From contig KZ309392.1 in assembly GCA_000376725.2 (NCBI GenBank), positions 1 through 64,000 on the forward strand: 64,000 bases of DNA. The letters run 5' to 3'. The position numbers were made by a program, and so were the translations under genes. How positions within the stretch are numbered: the first letter of the stretch is position 1; each line of letters opens with the position of its first letter. Origin of the DNA: Ladona fulva (lineage: Eukaryota; Arthropoda; Insecta; Odonata; Libellulidae). This document shows, piece after piece, positions 41,850 through 55,300 of this stretch. Under the pieces are notes generated by a model. It had not been told where the DNA came from and searched no databases. It was given only the letters and a program-made list of their open reading frames with translations.

Positions 41850-44561
41850 CTTCATTTCTTCATATATAATTCATGCTTAAATATTCTAAGTTATACGGAG
41901 CTTTCAATCCGATATTTAAAAATTAACATTTACGTCAATCCTTCTTTAATCATGGAAAAATTCTTCGGCTTTTGTTATTCTTTCACTTTCAAGTTCCCTT
42001 TCCTTAATACATCGTGCTCTGAGTCGGCTCCAGTCATATTTTTTCCTTATGATACATTCCTCTTCCCCGGGGAAGTCCATTTTCATTTCTGTCTATCGGT
42101 CGCCTCTATTCATTACAACCTCATGGCGAGGAATCGAGCTCCTTTTATATATTTCCTCGCAAGTGTTTCCAATCAATGAAATTAAAAACAGAGAATCTTC
42201 TTCCTTCCTTCTGTTTTCTTCTGCCATCTTTCTTTTTTTGGAGGAAGCATAGATTTATTTTGCTTCCTCAGAGTTCTTTGTAAGGAAACTAATTTTGAAA
42301 CATCTATTATATGGCACAAGTGGATGAATTTCGGAATTTGTATCTTAAAGTTAAACATTACATATTACTTCCATCATGTAACTAATCTTGTAAGGAGACA
42401 ACTGCAACTTTTACTTTTTTGCAATTATCATAACATTTTGCAAGCATACGTTGATGACAGCAAATTTTCATTTTTATCTATTATGTAATCTGTCTTTCGG
42501 TGCAGAATGGATAAAAATCTACCTTTCATTGACTATTGTATCAGTTTCATTTAAGTCTATGGTGATATGAAAGTTGCTAAGGTGTGAGCAATGTTTTAAT
42601 GTTGCCATTTATGATCCATTTCGTAAGCTATTAAATTTGTTATTCATAGGATCGTGGTGAACTAACTCAATCCTCATCTTACCTCGATTAATCCTTCCCA
42701 AAAGTTTCGATAGCTTCAAGTGGCGGGGTTAAGGATCCAATCAGCCTTCATGTAGATCAGTTTACTGAGACATTTGAGCCAAAAGTAATTTTACCGGAAA
42801 CTTTTTTCTTTGAAAGACTTATGATTTGTTAAAATTCTTTGGTATTATGGTGACTTTTTCTGTAAACATCTTCTAGCTCTTGATGTCATTTACGACTGAA
42901 TTGCCTAATTACTATAGAAGATATTTTAGCCGCAGATTTCGTAAAGAACCTGATTATTTCTTATCTTAACAATTTGTTTCGGTTTAGCCAATATAAACCA
43001 TCTAAAGGTACATGTTACCTAGAAGCGGTATTTTTGTTGCACTGCATATTCATTTTGCTACAATTCCATTATAAATTTCTACCTCACCCTTAACATTTGG
43101 CTTTCATTTTTATTTAATACAAATTAATTAATAACAATAAAGACATCGTGAACGATCCTGCATTACTTTCTATGATAAATTGTACAATCAAATACGGCTA
43201 ATGATAGCAGATCAATGTTGATGTAGAATATGGCAATGTCATTGTCAATCAATAAAATCATTTATGGAGATTTATTCCACAATGACCGCTAAGTAATTTT
43301 TTGGAAGAAAACCGTCATTTCCCTCCAACATCCATGTAATTTGCATGCTTTCCTATGATATCTCAACAGAGTAAACGTAATAAAAACCAGGCTGTCATCT
43401 TATTTTAAGTCACACTTAAAAATGCTCGATTCGATAGGTATACGTCCCTTAAAGAGGGTCACACCTGGAAATAGTTGAAATGAATCTACATTACAGTTCT
43501 ATTCAATCCGATGACACAATGAGATTTTAGGTGTAAAGCAAGAACACTGTGGTCTCTGGAGAGGGCGATTTCCTAAGAAATTTGCACGGTTGGCACCCCT
43601 GAGGTTGTCCGACTGTTCTCGCTGACGCCGCGTTCCATCTTAGAAGCATTCGTTCCGTCACGAAATTTCTTATTTTCCTTCCCGCCATTCCTTTCACTTC
43701 ATCTCACCACCAACTCCACTCTTTGAACCAATCTGCCACCCTTCATACCGAGCAAAGGAGATATTGTGGCGGTTGCGAATCACCAAACCTTTAAATGGAG
43801 ACTCTATCGCTCATTCGATCTAAAAGAGGGAGAAGAGGAAAGAAAACGAAGACCCACTTCACCGGGTTATTCTGATCATACGCTCTATTAACCCTATATT
43901 AACGTCTCTACGCGAAATTTCCATTCTATTCACTCAATCTCAACCTTTCCTATCGATGAGAGAGAAAAATACGCGATTGAAAAGTTGAAAGACTTACGAA
44001 GTTTCTTGGAGTCTTCAATAGGACGGTTTAATAGAACAAGCAACTGATAAACGTACCATAATTGTGGTATTTAGCAGAAAAATCCAAACTTTGAAATAAA
44101 AAAGCCGCATTAGCCCCAGTATTGACTCCGTGGGCAGCAAATTCTTTGTTGCGAGTTGCATTTTAAATAATAATTATTCTTAAGAACCGTTTGCGTTATA
44201 GTTTCTTTACGGAAATACTTAAAATGAACTGAAATTCTTACTATTCAGTGTAGTTAATAATTTTCGGATGCAGTCGGAGGAGTGGTTGGCAGTCCAACAA
44301 TCCAGTTTCAAGGCCCTATAGGTTAGAGGCTTCAAAATCCTCCGTAAGCCGTATTTCGGTTGATGAAATCGGGTCTGGAGGCAAACGGGAATTCTAGGAA
44401 TTACCCTATCCTAGGAATCGGTAATCCGTAACTTCCGGAACGCGAGTTTGATCTGTTGACATATAGCTTACAGAGTGTTTTAAACCTCTGATACATTAAC
44501 AGCAGTATTCCATTTTTCTTTTCCTTCTTCGAAGTCTTAGTATAAACAGAAAAATAATAGT
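41850..44561. other. Anonymous sequence
   Basis: A 145-codon plus-strand frame (41742-42179) runs through the SINE head and so is unlikely to be a gene. 42300-44500 has no recognisable gene, RNA or repeat. Confidence 0.4.
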
Positions 44562-44634
44562 GTAATGACTTTGACTCAAACTCAAGTCTCCCACTTTCCG
44601 TGCTATCATTTTAACCACTAAACTACCATGCTGA
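44562..44634 (-). mobile_element. tRNA-derived SINE fragment
   Basis: Minus-strand GTAGTTTAGTGGTTAAAATG A-box region and degraded B-box GAGTTTGAGTC. It lies head-to-head with the next SINE, 15 bp away. Confidence 0.6.
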
Positions 44635-44649
44635 CTTTTATACTCTGTC

Positions 44650-44734
44650 AACGGGATGATTTAGAGTGGTTAGAATACCTGCCAGGAAAATGAGAGACCT
44701 GGGTTTGAGTCCCAGGCATGTCACTATTTTTTCC
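44650..44734 (+). mobile_element. tRNA-derived SINE copy
   Basis: A-box region TTTAGAGTGGTTAGAATACC and B-box GGGTTTGAGTCCC, ending in a T-rich run. Different family from the ACT-tailed one. Confidence 0.65.
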
Positions 44735-47190
44735 CTTCTGTATATCCTTGGGATTTAATCTGCATTCTCCTTGTACTAAGTACACGCCTTACCGTCACTC
44801 TTGTCGAGGTTCTAGGATCGAGTTTTGGCCTACCAAGTTTTACAGCCGGTAATGCTATTAAAGATAGTAGTTTCAGCAGTTTTTAACTTTACAAGAAACC
44901 AAAATCTATAGAATAATGTGAATAATATTTTTAATGACTTAGCTACAAACAGACCTGATATCATATAAATTATTCTACCAATAATATCGTAGAAAATTAT
45001 CATTATCAGTGGAACTAGAATTTAGGTACTTCTTTCATGAAGAATGTCTATATTTATAAAGGAACGCTGAAAACGTGACCCATTGTGTTGGAATAATCGT
45101 TCATACTCCAGCAACATGATTACTTATTTCATTTGTAATTTCAGACCACGTGTTGAATTTTAAAAACATCTCCAAACTTAACTATATGCCTATCTAAATA
45201 ATCTTTTGTTTCAAAAATGAAATTACCAACGACACGATTATAGATTCTCTATACAGGATATCCCAACATTAAGACTTAAACATTCTCCCATCAAATTACT
45301 CGCCAGTGCCTTCTTAGTGTGGATCGACGCATATCTCATAACTCTCCATCGGGGGAGCTTACAAAGCTTACTTAACTCTCCAAAAGCGGAAATAAGGAAA
45401 GAGCGCCTCATGTATTAGTTATGTCTGGATGCGAAAAACGAATTTTATATAGTTTGTTTTGCCTATGAAACTTTCTTGGATCGATGCTTACCCTCGGAGT
45501 TCGAAGCATAGTTGTGGTGGGCGCCTTTAGGCCATTTTCATAAAATCTCGTAGACGATTCCGTAAATGGTCAAGATATTCTGGTTTTCGATTGTTATATT
45601 TTTTTACTCACAAAGCTCACTTATATGATAATTGATACATTGAAAATAAGAAAATTTGGAATATAGCTATAAAACTATGAATTAGGTTATTCAATACGAA
45701 AGTTCAGTTCTTAAGGAAGCAACAGACATTGCTTTAAAATATTCGAAGAGAAGTTAGGTGGACCGTAGACAATTGGAAATCAGTGCTACGTGTATTACTT
45801 TGTAAATCACGGAAAAATGATCGAATGTTAATAAATATTGCGTCGAGGATTTTAATGAGTTAATTGCATAGGATATGTAAGGACTCATCCCAAAATATTT
45901 GTAAAGTTCTTATGGACAAGATCATGAATGAATTACATTAATTCCTGTTTGTCTTGATTATCAGTTCGTGGTATTAGGAAGCACATATTTGTCTCTAAGT
46001 GGACATTAACACTTGGTTTCTTTCTGGTTGTCGTACAGAAAAGTGAAAGCCAGCGCCGGGAAATCAAAAAGATACATAGAATAAAAATCTCTATCTTTTG
46101 GTAAAGTATACCTACCAAAATCGAAGTTATCGGCACGCGATTCCATCTTCAAAAACTATCCTTCCTGAGAGAAATGTAAAAAATTCGAGGAATTTCATTA
46201 CAGGACCTGAGTGCAGAGTCCATAGTGCTCAATTGCTCCAGCGGGAAATGAACAGATGGAATATTATCTCTCAAAAATGAAGATATCCGATTTTAAACGG
46301 ATTTTTCTCCTATCTCCGCTCTGGGTCTTCAAGGGGAAATATTCATACATGAAACTGAGTCACACAGCGCTCTTCATAGTTACTTCATACAATCTCTTTC
46401 GTCTAATTTTTTCCGTAGATTTATCTGTTATTTTAATCCTTCTATTTTCCCGTTAATCTTTCCGCCCAATTTTGTCCTCTTCTCAGTTTATATCCTCAAT
46501 CCTCCTTAATTCCTTATCTCAGTTTAAATGTTTCTCAGTCTTTCCTCCACTTTATAACCGTGGGACTTTTGTCCCAAAGCAGTAAATAATTAAATGATTG
46601 ATGTATTTATTTTGGGTGAAACTGAGAATTTAAAGAATCCTCTTCTGTATAACCCATCGCCAATGTAAATAAGAGTTATGTGCTAAATAAATTTACAAGG
46701 TAAATTACAATAATGGAGAACTTGATTCACTCTCTAAAAGAGATAAAAGCAATTGATGTGTCATTACCTATTAATAAAAAGGTGGTACAAACAATAAATG
46801 CAAAAACGATTTACACTAAAAATAGTATACATCATTAATAAAATGCAATACAAATAATATAACATTATCACTTAACTAGAGGAAGAAGAAACTTGAGGAC
46901 CCTATCTCATAGGCTCAGTTCAACTGGGAGAAACTTTGAGGTGATGACTTTAAAAATGTATAACAAATTATCTGGATCATTTAAAGAAAGGTACCATTTT
47001 GTAAACAATTAAAAGAATATCTCCTGGCTAAATCATTATAATGCGAATTTCTTAATGAAAAGAATTTCTAATATGATGTAAAATAAAATGTATAATTAGC
47101 AATACATGTTTAAATTCTAATGTATTTATAATATTGTAATTATCATTGTATTAAATTAATATTGCTTAATATAACTGTACATCAACTGTA
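44735..47190. other. Anonymous sequence
   Basis: AT-rich. Short frames at 45933-46136 and 46256-46456 are unrecognised. It ends at the N at 47191. Confidence 0.45.
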
Positions 47191-47191
47191 N

Positions 47192-47225
47192 ATTTTTTAA
47201 ATTAATGTGTTTGCTAGATGCTATC
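47192..47225. repeat. 34-bp piece also at 54859 and 58235
   Basis: The bases right after the N (starting ATTTTTTAAATTAATGTGTT) equal part of the 2.5-kb duplicated block further right, suggesting that a contig began in a repeat copy. Confidence 0.75.
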
Positions 47226-47285
47226 TCCCAAAGAAGATAAAAAGTAAAAATCGATTTTGGTTGAAAACATTTTGCTCTTAAAAAC

Positions 47286-47543
47286 TTTACTATAACTCTG
47301 ATCTATCAAAAGTATTTTTCGAATGGAATTTAAAATTGCTTGTCAAAATAGTTCAAACAATTTTAACGATAACTTCAGCTTCCAATTTAGAAGCAAAATC
47401 TTGACAAAAAAGATTAAATTTTAGCCTCTTCAAACTTGTTACGAAAGAATAAACGCTTAAAGATTATTAAGTCCCTATTTTCACAATAAACTAATCAAAT
47501 CATTGATCGTGAGGTGTAAATATGAAATATGGCTTCCTAATTT
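47286..47543. repeat. 258-bp block, copy 1 (second at 55301-55558)
   Basis: Near-identical with constant offset 8015; two substitutions near 47510-47516. Ends where the 67-bp block begins. Confidence 0.9.
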
Positions 47544-47544
47544 T

Positions 47545-47611
47545 AACTTATTAGTAACATTAGACCGGTTACTTACTCAAAATGACCTGGCAGAAAATTA
47601 CTCATCACTAT
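47545..47611. repeat. 67-bp block, copy 1 (second at 63231-63297)
   Basis: AACTTATTAGTAACATTAGA and following bases are shared. It fills the space between the 258-bp and 1.86-kb blocks exactly, so three neighbouring segments here each have their second copy in a different place. Confidence 0.88.
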
Positions 47612-49471
47612 TCCTTGAACTAGAATAATTAAGAAGTTAGGTTTACTGTAATTTTCACTGCATACAAATCACAAATTAAAGTTTAAATTTTCTTCATTAT
47701 CTTCAATAAACGAATAAAATCTTACGAACATTTCACATTCTCGAATTTCGATGAAAGAATAGCGGGAAAACAGCGGTAATTTCCAGTCTTAAAAATTTCC
47801 AGACTTAAAAATCTTTCAGTGATATCCTTAAAAAACTTCTTAAATTTCGTGTCTGCGATTTATTGGTGTCTGAAAATTCGTTCTAAAGGAGAATAATCAA
47901 TTGCAAATATTTTGAACGTGCATAGCTGCGCACTCCAAGTAAGAGACTTTAAAACTCCGTATCTGTACACGAAAGAGATGAATACATTCTTCATCTTTTC
48001 TCGGTCAAAAATTGATATGAATGAATGATAGTTGCCGCTTTTGCTATTTATTTCCTGAATTACTCGTCCTTTTGCCCATTTACATGAAATTGTCTCGATC
48101 GGGCAAAGAAAAATCTGATATTTGCGGGCGTAGTCGTTTCCATAAACCTTACCACCGAAAAGAAAAATTCGAATTCCATCAGCCCCCCTTTTCTTTTTCC
48201 GAAACAAATTCTCCTTAAACTTTAAATTGTTTCAATTCCTCACGCAACCTTTCGGATTCCTTCCAGCTTTTCTATTTTCTATCGCGTGACTTTTTACCTT
48301 TGTTTTAACTTCTGATTTCGTTTCATAAGTTCTTATTCGCCATGCCATCTATCAACGGAAACCTCAAATGGAGAGTTTTTCTCTCACCCTTATTGTTTCT
48401 TTAATTCTGTAACCATAGCTTTCTACAGTTTCACACCTTTATCTCGAGTCAACGAAAAAAAATGCTTTCTTGTTATCATTTTTCCGTAAAAATTCTTCCC
48501 TTTGCATTGAGATAATTAGATATAAATTTTATATGCTATCTCTTTGCTATAATTTCAGTTACGATTCTTGTTGTATGACATAATCTTCATTTGTATTTTG
48601 CGCATAGTAAGAAAAAATCTTTCGTTTACAAGGAAAAGGGTGAAGGAGACTTGGCACGCAAAGGCGTGCACCGAGGAAAAACCCCAAGGAGAAATGGACA
48701 TGAAAAAATCTTTGGGTTTTTGTCGCGCAGAATTCATATTCAATTATCTCAGTTGTGTATCCCAAGTTACAATATCCAGGATATTAAAATAGGGCTCAAA
48801 GGAAGGACCTCACATTCATCGCATAAATATTTGCTTTAAGGCAAATTTTTTATTCGTAAAGGAATACATTCTAGAATAAACTTAAATTAATCAAAGAAAG
48901 TACACAATTACTAACAGTTATACAAAGTAGGGCACATTAACTTCTTAGATGAGCGATTTATTTATAAGTCAATTATTACAAGTTTTTGAAAGGATCATCG
49001 GCCCCAATCGACATCCATTTGATTTTATTTGCAGTGAGATTACAGAATTCGCTTGCGTTTTTTGATTTCGTTTCCTTAGAATCTGTGGAGCATCTACGAA
49101 CATTATAAGAGATTCGTAAAAGTGAAATATCTTCCTCGCATCAACCCAATAAAAAATTGTCTTTTGGATGTGTCCCATTTTTGCGCCTCGTTATTTCAGG
49201 CGCGACTCCCATTGTTTTAACGGAGATTGGAAAGCACCTCAAGCTAACTCCCTTCGTATTTTCCTTTCCCCTTCAGAGCACCTGTCGACGGCCTTTTGTC
49301 TTCTAGTCCCCTATCACGGTTCTTCCATCTCACCCATTGCGAGATTGGCTCGTAAAACGCTCCTTCCACCTCAATCCTTTCCTTTCCTTAAAAGGAGGGG
49401 GGAAAGCTCTCCATTTAGACAAAGATTTCGGAGGCAACAAGAGGTAGAGAATACACATTTCCGATGTTCTC
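47611..49471. repeat. 1.86-kb duplicated block, copy 1
   Basis: Matches 50913-52774 (offset 3302-3303) with scattered substitutions, roughly one percent or less. It includes a SINE-like repeat (48629-48712) and unrecognised short frames on both strands. The longest, 47860-48207 minus, is not a known family. The second copy ends exactly at the N at 52775. Confidence 0.92.
48629..48712 (+). mobile_element. SINE-like repeat, relative of 27568-27720
   Basis: AAGGAAAAGGGTGAAGGAGA, then GGCACGCAAAGGCGTGCACC and GAGGAAAAACCCCAAGG align with the 27.57 kb copy across about 85 bp. GGCACGC...GCGTGC could form a hairpin. The tRNA-like part seen at 27.68 kb is absent. Confidence 0.5.
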
Positions 49472-49773
49472 AAATGATTTTAGAGTAAAAGGAGCATTTT
49501 CTTTAACACATTTTTTCTGAACTTTAAATTCAGTCCCAATTCTAATTTTATGGCTTTTTTCAGGGTGGAACCGTTTAGAAGCGAATACTCAAATCGCTGA
49601 GATGAAGCACTCGTTTGAAATGCGTTATAGCACAGCACTTGAAAGAATAGAAACATAGAAGTATCTCCATTAATTTTAAATGCCAGAACTGGAGTGAATC
49701 TGCCTCATTGACTTTGAGGTGAGGAGAAACAGATTGACATTTTGAAAATTTATTTTTCTATTGTATTTTATTC
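49472..49773. other. Anonymous sequence
   Basis: Nothing recognised. Confidence 0.4.
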
Positions 49774-49991
49774 TATCTTTTGATATAACAAAATAAGCAA
49801 GCACTTCGTTATTTCCACAGAGAATATTTAATATAACGACCGGTTTTCAGGTCCTGACCTGAAGATGGCGCGAGCCAAAACCGGTCGTTGTATTAAATAT
49901 TCTCTGTGGAAATAACGAAGTGCTTGCTTATTTTGTTATTATGGCTTTCCACGAAGTCCGGCCAAGTACCATTGAATTTATCTTTTGATAT
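49774..49991. mobile_element. Foldback element FB5 with 13-bp target duplications
   Basis: Arms of 63 bp (49785-49847 and 49877-49939) start ATAACAAAATAAGCAAGCAC. The target duplication TATCTTTTGATAT occurs at 49774-49786 and 49979-49991 and brackets the arms plus a tail containing the box (GGACTTCGTGGAAAGCC on the minus strand, 49944-49960). The core in the loop is described separately. The left arm lacks stem II and the second half of the CUGANGA segment: its minus strand goes from CTGA directly to AAAACCGGTC. Confidence 0.8.
49856..49889 (+). ncRNA. Hammerhead-type core with G12-to-A change
   Basis: CTGAAGA (49859-49865), extra T, stem II GGC/GCC with GCGA tetraloop (49867-49876), then AAAA where GAAA is required (49877-49880), palindromic ACCGGT (49880-49885), cleavage C at 49886, and stem I GAC pairing GTT with one G-T pair. 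The layout is the same as in FB3, but loss of the catalytic G12 should abolish cleavage. Confidence 0.6.
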
Positions 49992-50912
49992 TTTGCAATG
50001 GAAAGAGGACATTTCTTTATATTATTTTAATAAATAAAATTACCTGTCGTGAAATACTCAAAGGGCTCTCCTCGATCTCTGTAAAATAATTCATTCGACT
50101 GAGGGAATTGAAAGCATGCTTACTAAAACCTGCAAACGTCAGAAAAGCGAAAACTATATGAAAGCTATACTCTTTCGTAAAAAACTCAACATATTTATAT
50201 TTTGACTTTAGATGAGCCTGAAGATTTCAGTGTCACTCAATTTGTTATTTACAAAGCAAATATTGCGATTCGAGGATTTCTGAAAGTTTGGTGAAGTCCC
50301 GCGCGTATGCAGGAGTTATGCCATCTTTGATGAATCTTCCATAGCTAACTAAGACTCATTAAAAGGTAAAAATCGAAGAGTATTTATTCGAAAGTTCGTA
50401 TTTATATTTCTATTCTATCTCGTAAATTGGTTAGAGCAACCACCTTACACGTATGATATCCGAGATCAATTTCCTACTATATCAAACAATTTCTCTTTCG
50501 GTATTTTGTGTGACAAACCGAATTAATTTCCTGCGCTTCTCATTTATTCAAATTCTATGAGCTGTCAGGTAAATGCAAAATAATAATGAAACAGTATAAA
50601 ACATATGTGACACAAAAATAATTAGTAATTACACTTTTCACAGTCAGTAAGTTTTACTAAAAGTTTACTATCAGTAGCTTAAGTAAAAAATATCATGAAA
50701 CATAAATAATAATATAGACATATGTAACATTTAACCGATAATATTAGTGTTAGAATGTATCGAGAAAGATGATAATGATAATAGAGTTGCAGAACTAAAA
50801 ATGTGGTACAATGGTTTTCTGAATTTTACTTTTCTTAAATATCCACCATCTGAAGAGGAGTATGGGTCAAGGAGTGCTTATTTCATATCTATTCAAAACG
50901 ATGAACCCGTTA
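49992..50912. other. Anonymous sequence
   Basis: AT-rich; nothing recognised. Confidence 0.5.
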
Positions 50913-52774
50913 TTCCTTGAACTAGAATAATTAAGAATTTAGGTTTTCTGTAATTTTCACTGCATACAAATCACAAATTAAAGATTAAATTTTCTTCATT
51001 ATCTTCAATAAACGAATAAAATCTTACGAACATTTCACATTCTCGAATTTCGATGAAAGAATAGCGGGAAAACGGCGGTAATTTCCAGTCTTAAAAATTT
51101 CCAGACTTAAAAATCTTTCAGTGATATCCTTAAAAAACTTCTTAAATTTCGTGTCTGCGATTTATTGGTGTCTGAAAATTCGTTCTAAAGGAGAATAATC
51201 AATTGCAAATATTTTGAACGTGCATAGCTGCGCACTCCAAGTAAGAGACTTTAAAACTCCGTATCTGTACACGAAAGAGATGAATACATTCTTCATCTTT
51301 TCTCGGTCAAAAATTGATATGAATGAATGATAGTTGCCGCTTTTGCTATTTATTTCCTGAATTACTCGTCCTTTTGCCCATTTACATGAAATTGCCTCGA
51401 TCAGGCAGAGAAAAATCTGATATTTGCAGGCGTAGTCGTTTCCATAAACCTTACCACCGAAAAGAAAAATTCGAATTCCATCAGCCCCCCTTTTCTTTTT
51501 CCGAAACAAATTCTCCTTAAACTTCAAATTGTTTCAATTCCTCACGCAACCTTTCGGATTCCTTCCAGCCTTTCTATTTTCTATCGCGTGACTTTTTACC
51601 TTTGTTTTAACTTCTGATTTCGTTTCATAAGTTCTTATTCGCCATGCCATCTATCAACGGAAACCTCAAATGGAGAGTTTTTCTCTCACCCTTATAGTTT
51701 CTTTAATTCTGTAACCACAGCTTTCTACAGTTTCACACCTTTATCTCGAGTCAACGAAAAAAAAAGCTTTCTTGTTATCATTTTTCCGTAAAAATTCTTC
51801 CCTTTGCATTGAGATAATTAGATATAAATTTTATATGCTATCTCTTTGCTATAATTTCAGTTACGATTCTTGTTGTATGACATAATCTTCATTTGTATTT
51901 TGCGCATAGTAAGAAAAAATCTTTCGTTTACAAGGAAAAGGGTGAAGGAGACTTGGCACGCAAAGGCGTGCACCGAGGAAAAACCCCAAGGAGAAATGGA
52001 CATGAAAAAATCTTTGGGTTTTTGTCGCGCAGAATTCATATTCAATTATCTCAGTTGTGTATCCCAAGTTACAATATCCAGGATATTAAAATAGGGCTCA
52101 AAGGAAGGACCTCACATTCATCGCATAAATATTTGCTTTAAGGCAAATTTTTTATTCGTAAAGGAATACATTCTAGAATAAACTTAAATTAATCAAAGAA
52201 AGTACACAATTACTAACAGTTATACAAAGTAGGGCACATTAACTTCTTAGATGAGCGATTTATTTATAAGTCAATTATTACAAGTTTTTGAAAGGATCAT
52301 CGGCCCCAATCGACATCCATTTGATTTTATTTGCAGTGAGATTACAGAATTCGCTTGCGTTTTTTGATTTCGTTTCCTTAGAATCTGTGGAGCATCTACG
52401 AACATTATAAGAGATTCGTAAAAGTGAAATATCTTCCTCGCATCAACCCAATAAAAAAATTGTCTTTTGGATGTGTCCCATTTTTGCGCCTCGTTATTTC
52501 AGGCGCGACTCCCATTGTTTTAACGGAGATTGGAAAGCACCTCAAGCTAACTCCCTTCGTATTTTCCTTTCCCCTTCAGAGCACCTGTCGACGGCCTTTT
52601 GTCTTCTAGTCCCCTATCACGGTTCTTCCATCTCACCCATTGCGAGATTGGCTCGTAAAACGCTCCTTCCACCTCAATCCTTTCCTTTCCTTAAAAGGAG
52701 GGGGGAAAGCTCTCCATTTAGACAAAGATTTCGGAGGCAACAAGAGGTAGAGAATACACATTTCCGATGTTCTC
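50913..52774. repeat. 1.86-kb duplicated block, copy 2 (ends at gap)
   Basis: Second copy of 47611-49471, cut by the N at 52775. It includes the SINE-like repeat at 51931-52014. Confidence 0.92.
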
Positions 52775-53343
52775 NTTCCTAGGAGTTTATCATAGGGACA
52801 AATACGTTTAAAATTCTGGAATCGGTAGGGATTCAATTTTATCTCAAGGCTGTTTGAGAGATTATTTTTTACCGCAACTGAAAGATTATAGTTGAGATTA
52901 TTTTTTCATCGTCATCTAATTTTACAATCCCAACTTGGACTCCATGAATATTATTTCTGTTGCCTTCCAGGTATAATATTGAGACTATCTTTTCATTACA
53001 CCGTACTGTGAAAAACTTCACATTTCCCTACACCGATTATCCACTTATTTGTCGGTCTTCCTCCGTTTCTTTTTCCTTTTATTTGTCCTTCAGAGCTGCC
53101 AGTAATCTACTTATTAAAGATCTTATAAGAGTAGGCCCAACACATTCCTGTTTTCTTCTTTGAATTTCCTTAAAAAGGCTGCATTAACCAATCTTCATTT
53201 GTGTCTACATTAACAACTTGCTGGCAGCCTTTCGACGCATGGCATGGGATTTAAACACTGAGCGTTCGAGCTAGTTCTTTGGCTAATGATTGTAGCATAT
53301 CGTTCACTGAAAGAATAAGTCCCATTAACGACTAGTCCTCGCA

Positions 53344-53476
53344 CCTAATAGTAGTAGTATTGTTAAAAGTGCTTCGCCAGCTGAGGTCATTTTGCACGTA
53401 TGCCCCCACAGGGAATCGAACCCGGGACAGCTTTCATGGAAGTCAAACACGTTGCCCACTGAGCTATCCGGGAGAC
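53344..53476 (-). mobile_element. tRNA-derived SINE (ACT-tailed family) with target duplication
   Basis: Minus-strand full copy: tail complement TAATAGTAGTAGTATTGTTA at 53347-53366, body, B-box GGGTTCGATTCCC complement near 53415, and head complement to 53475. The target duplication GTCCTCGCA is at 53335-53343 and 53477-53485. Confidence 0.88.
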
Positions 53477-55204
53477 GTCCTCGCATCTATTTCTCTTTTT
53501 TTACGCTCATTGTCGGCTCGGACGAAATAGCAGATGGGGGTCGCATAATACCAATTACGTCTTTAACAAATGTACTTTCTTTGGATTTCCCAATCAATCG
53601 AAGCATGGCATATAATCTCCTTTCTTTCAAGGATTCCCAATCTGCGTTTGAGGAGTGGGGGTTTGGATATTTACATACATTAGCTCTAGTCATCGATTTT
53701 TTGCATCACTCATTCTGATCAACACCTAATTATTCATTTCATCTCTCCATTTTATCTTTCATATTTCCTGCACACCGTACGTGCATTTCATTTACTCCCT
53801 TCTCGGTTTTTCTTTCTTCCTAAAATTGTTTTACTGATCCTAAGCATGTAACTATTCAGCGAAAGGTGATTCGTCGTGTACTAAAAAATAGAAAGGAAAG
53901 AATTTAGAGAATAGTATAAATCTATACACAGAGAAACCCAAGAGAGGAATAAAAACCACGTGAGCTTATATCTAAGTGTTTTAAAATTTCTATATCTTAA
54001 TCAGCTAGTCCTTTGGTTTGCGTCAATTCAGGATTTATTTAATTTTATCTATTATTTGTCGTGAAACTGCATTACCGGTTTATTGGTCTTCAGTTTCAGA
54101 TTTACGTCAACGTTCACCCTTTTCTTTAGATTTTCATTCATTCTATTTATGTTTTTTTGTTTGATTTCATTATTTACAAATTCCTTGATCTGTTCTCATT
54201 ATGAGACCGCGTTGATCTAATATTTCAGTGGCATAAGTTCAAAATGAGCTTTCTAAACCAACGCGTTTTACTAAACGTTACTTTAATGCATAAAAAATGA
54301 TAAATTTTCGCAGAAACATCATGGATAAATTTTACCCTTTATTTGTAAGAACGTATGCCACTCCAAAAGAAAAAGAACCCGACTTCATTATAATTCAAAA
54401 TAAGTAGCAAGCGGAAGACATTTTAATTTAAAAAATGATTAGCATCCTCAGACGAGCACTTTTGTAAGACGTGCTTTTCTTGCCATTTTTCACCGGCCAT
54501 GAAAAGAAATTTGAGGTTGAGTCAGTTTCTTGGCAAGATGGTGATGCATTGAAAGAAAAGAGCAGAGCAGTTTGCTAATGAGCTTCCAATGGAAACAGAT
54601 TGGAACTTGACCTTTACTCTTGAAAAATCAAATAAGAGAAGTAATATACAATTATGCTTGAAATTTGAAAGGGCGAGTACTATGATTACGCTCCTTTCAG
54701 TGTTGCCCAATATCTTGGGGCGAATAATGTCACGGGTTGCTACTGAAAATTTTTCGAAAGGAACTTTGATCGGATTTCAGCAATTAATTTAGCATTACTT
54801 TTTCATCAGTCCGAGTGGTTTATGCAGAAGAGACTTAATGTTAAGGAAAATAACCTATTTTTTAAATTAATGTGTTTGCTAGATGCTATCATTATCTGGA
54901 AAAGATAGGGCATAATGGTTTTCCAACAAGTATCCAAATTTAATAGGATTTTACCATTATAACGGTTCGATATCGCAAATACCCCAAAAACCATCTACGA
55001 TGTGTTATTGCACAATGTGCATGTCGCCATCCTAGAAGGCCTCATCATAGGTAACAGTGGTGCCTTCATGGATGGCGAAAGGCGCTTTGGGTAGTATCAC
55101 AGTTTTGGTTTTTGGAGTTCTTGCAAAATAAATTCAGTTGACAATACTTAACCACTAATTACATTCAATTCTATTTCTAGATCCTCGATAGTTGCCATTG
55201 CACA

Positions 55205-55234
55205 GGGCCTCCGGATAGCCAAGTGGGCAATGCG
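55205..55234 (+). mobile_element. Truncated SINE head
   Basis: GGGCCTCCGGATAGCCAAGT then GGGCAATGCG equals the first 30 bases of the ACT-tailed SINE and then stops. SINEs usually truncate at the 5' end, so a head without body suggests deletion or a recombination breakpoint. The duplicate is at 58581-58610. Confidence 0.6.
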
Positions 55235-55300
55235 GTGGGAACTGTTCTCATATCGTTAAAATCTTCTCAGGCGAAACATAGTGATATTTTTATGAAGTAC

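Larger units (their letters stand above)
52776..55300. repeat. 2.5-kb duplicated block, copy 1 (starts at gap)
   Basis: Matches 56152-58676 with constant offset 3376 and only a few substitutions (for example near 53305, 53330 and 53471). It contains a full SINE, a truncated SINE head and unrecognised frames at 53392-53718 and 54522-54994. Its first base follows the N. Confidence 0.93.

Noticed and set aside
41742..42179. 145-codon plus-strand frame as a gene
   Set aside because: It runs through a SINE head and has no recognisable domain.
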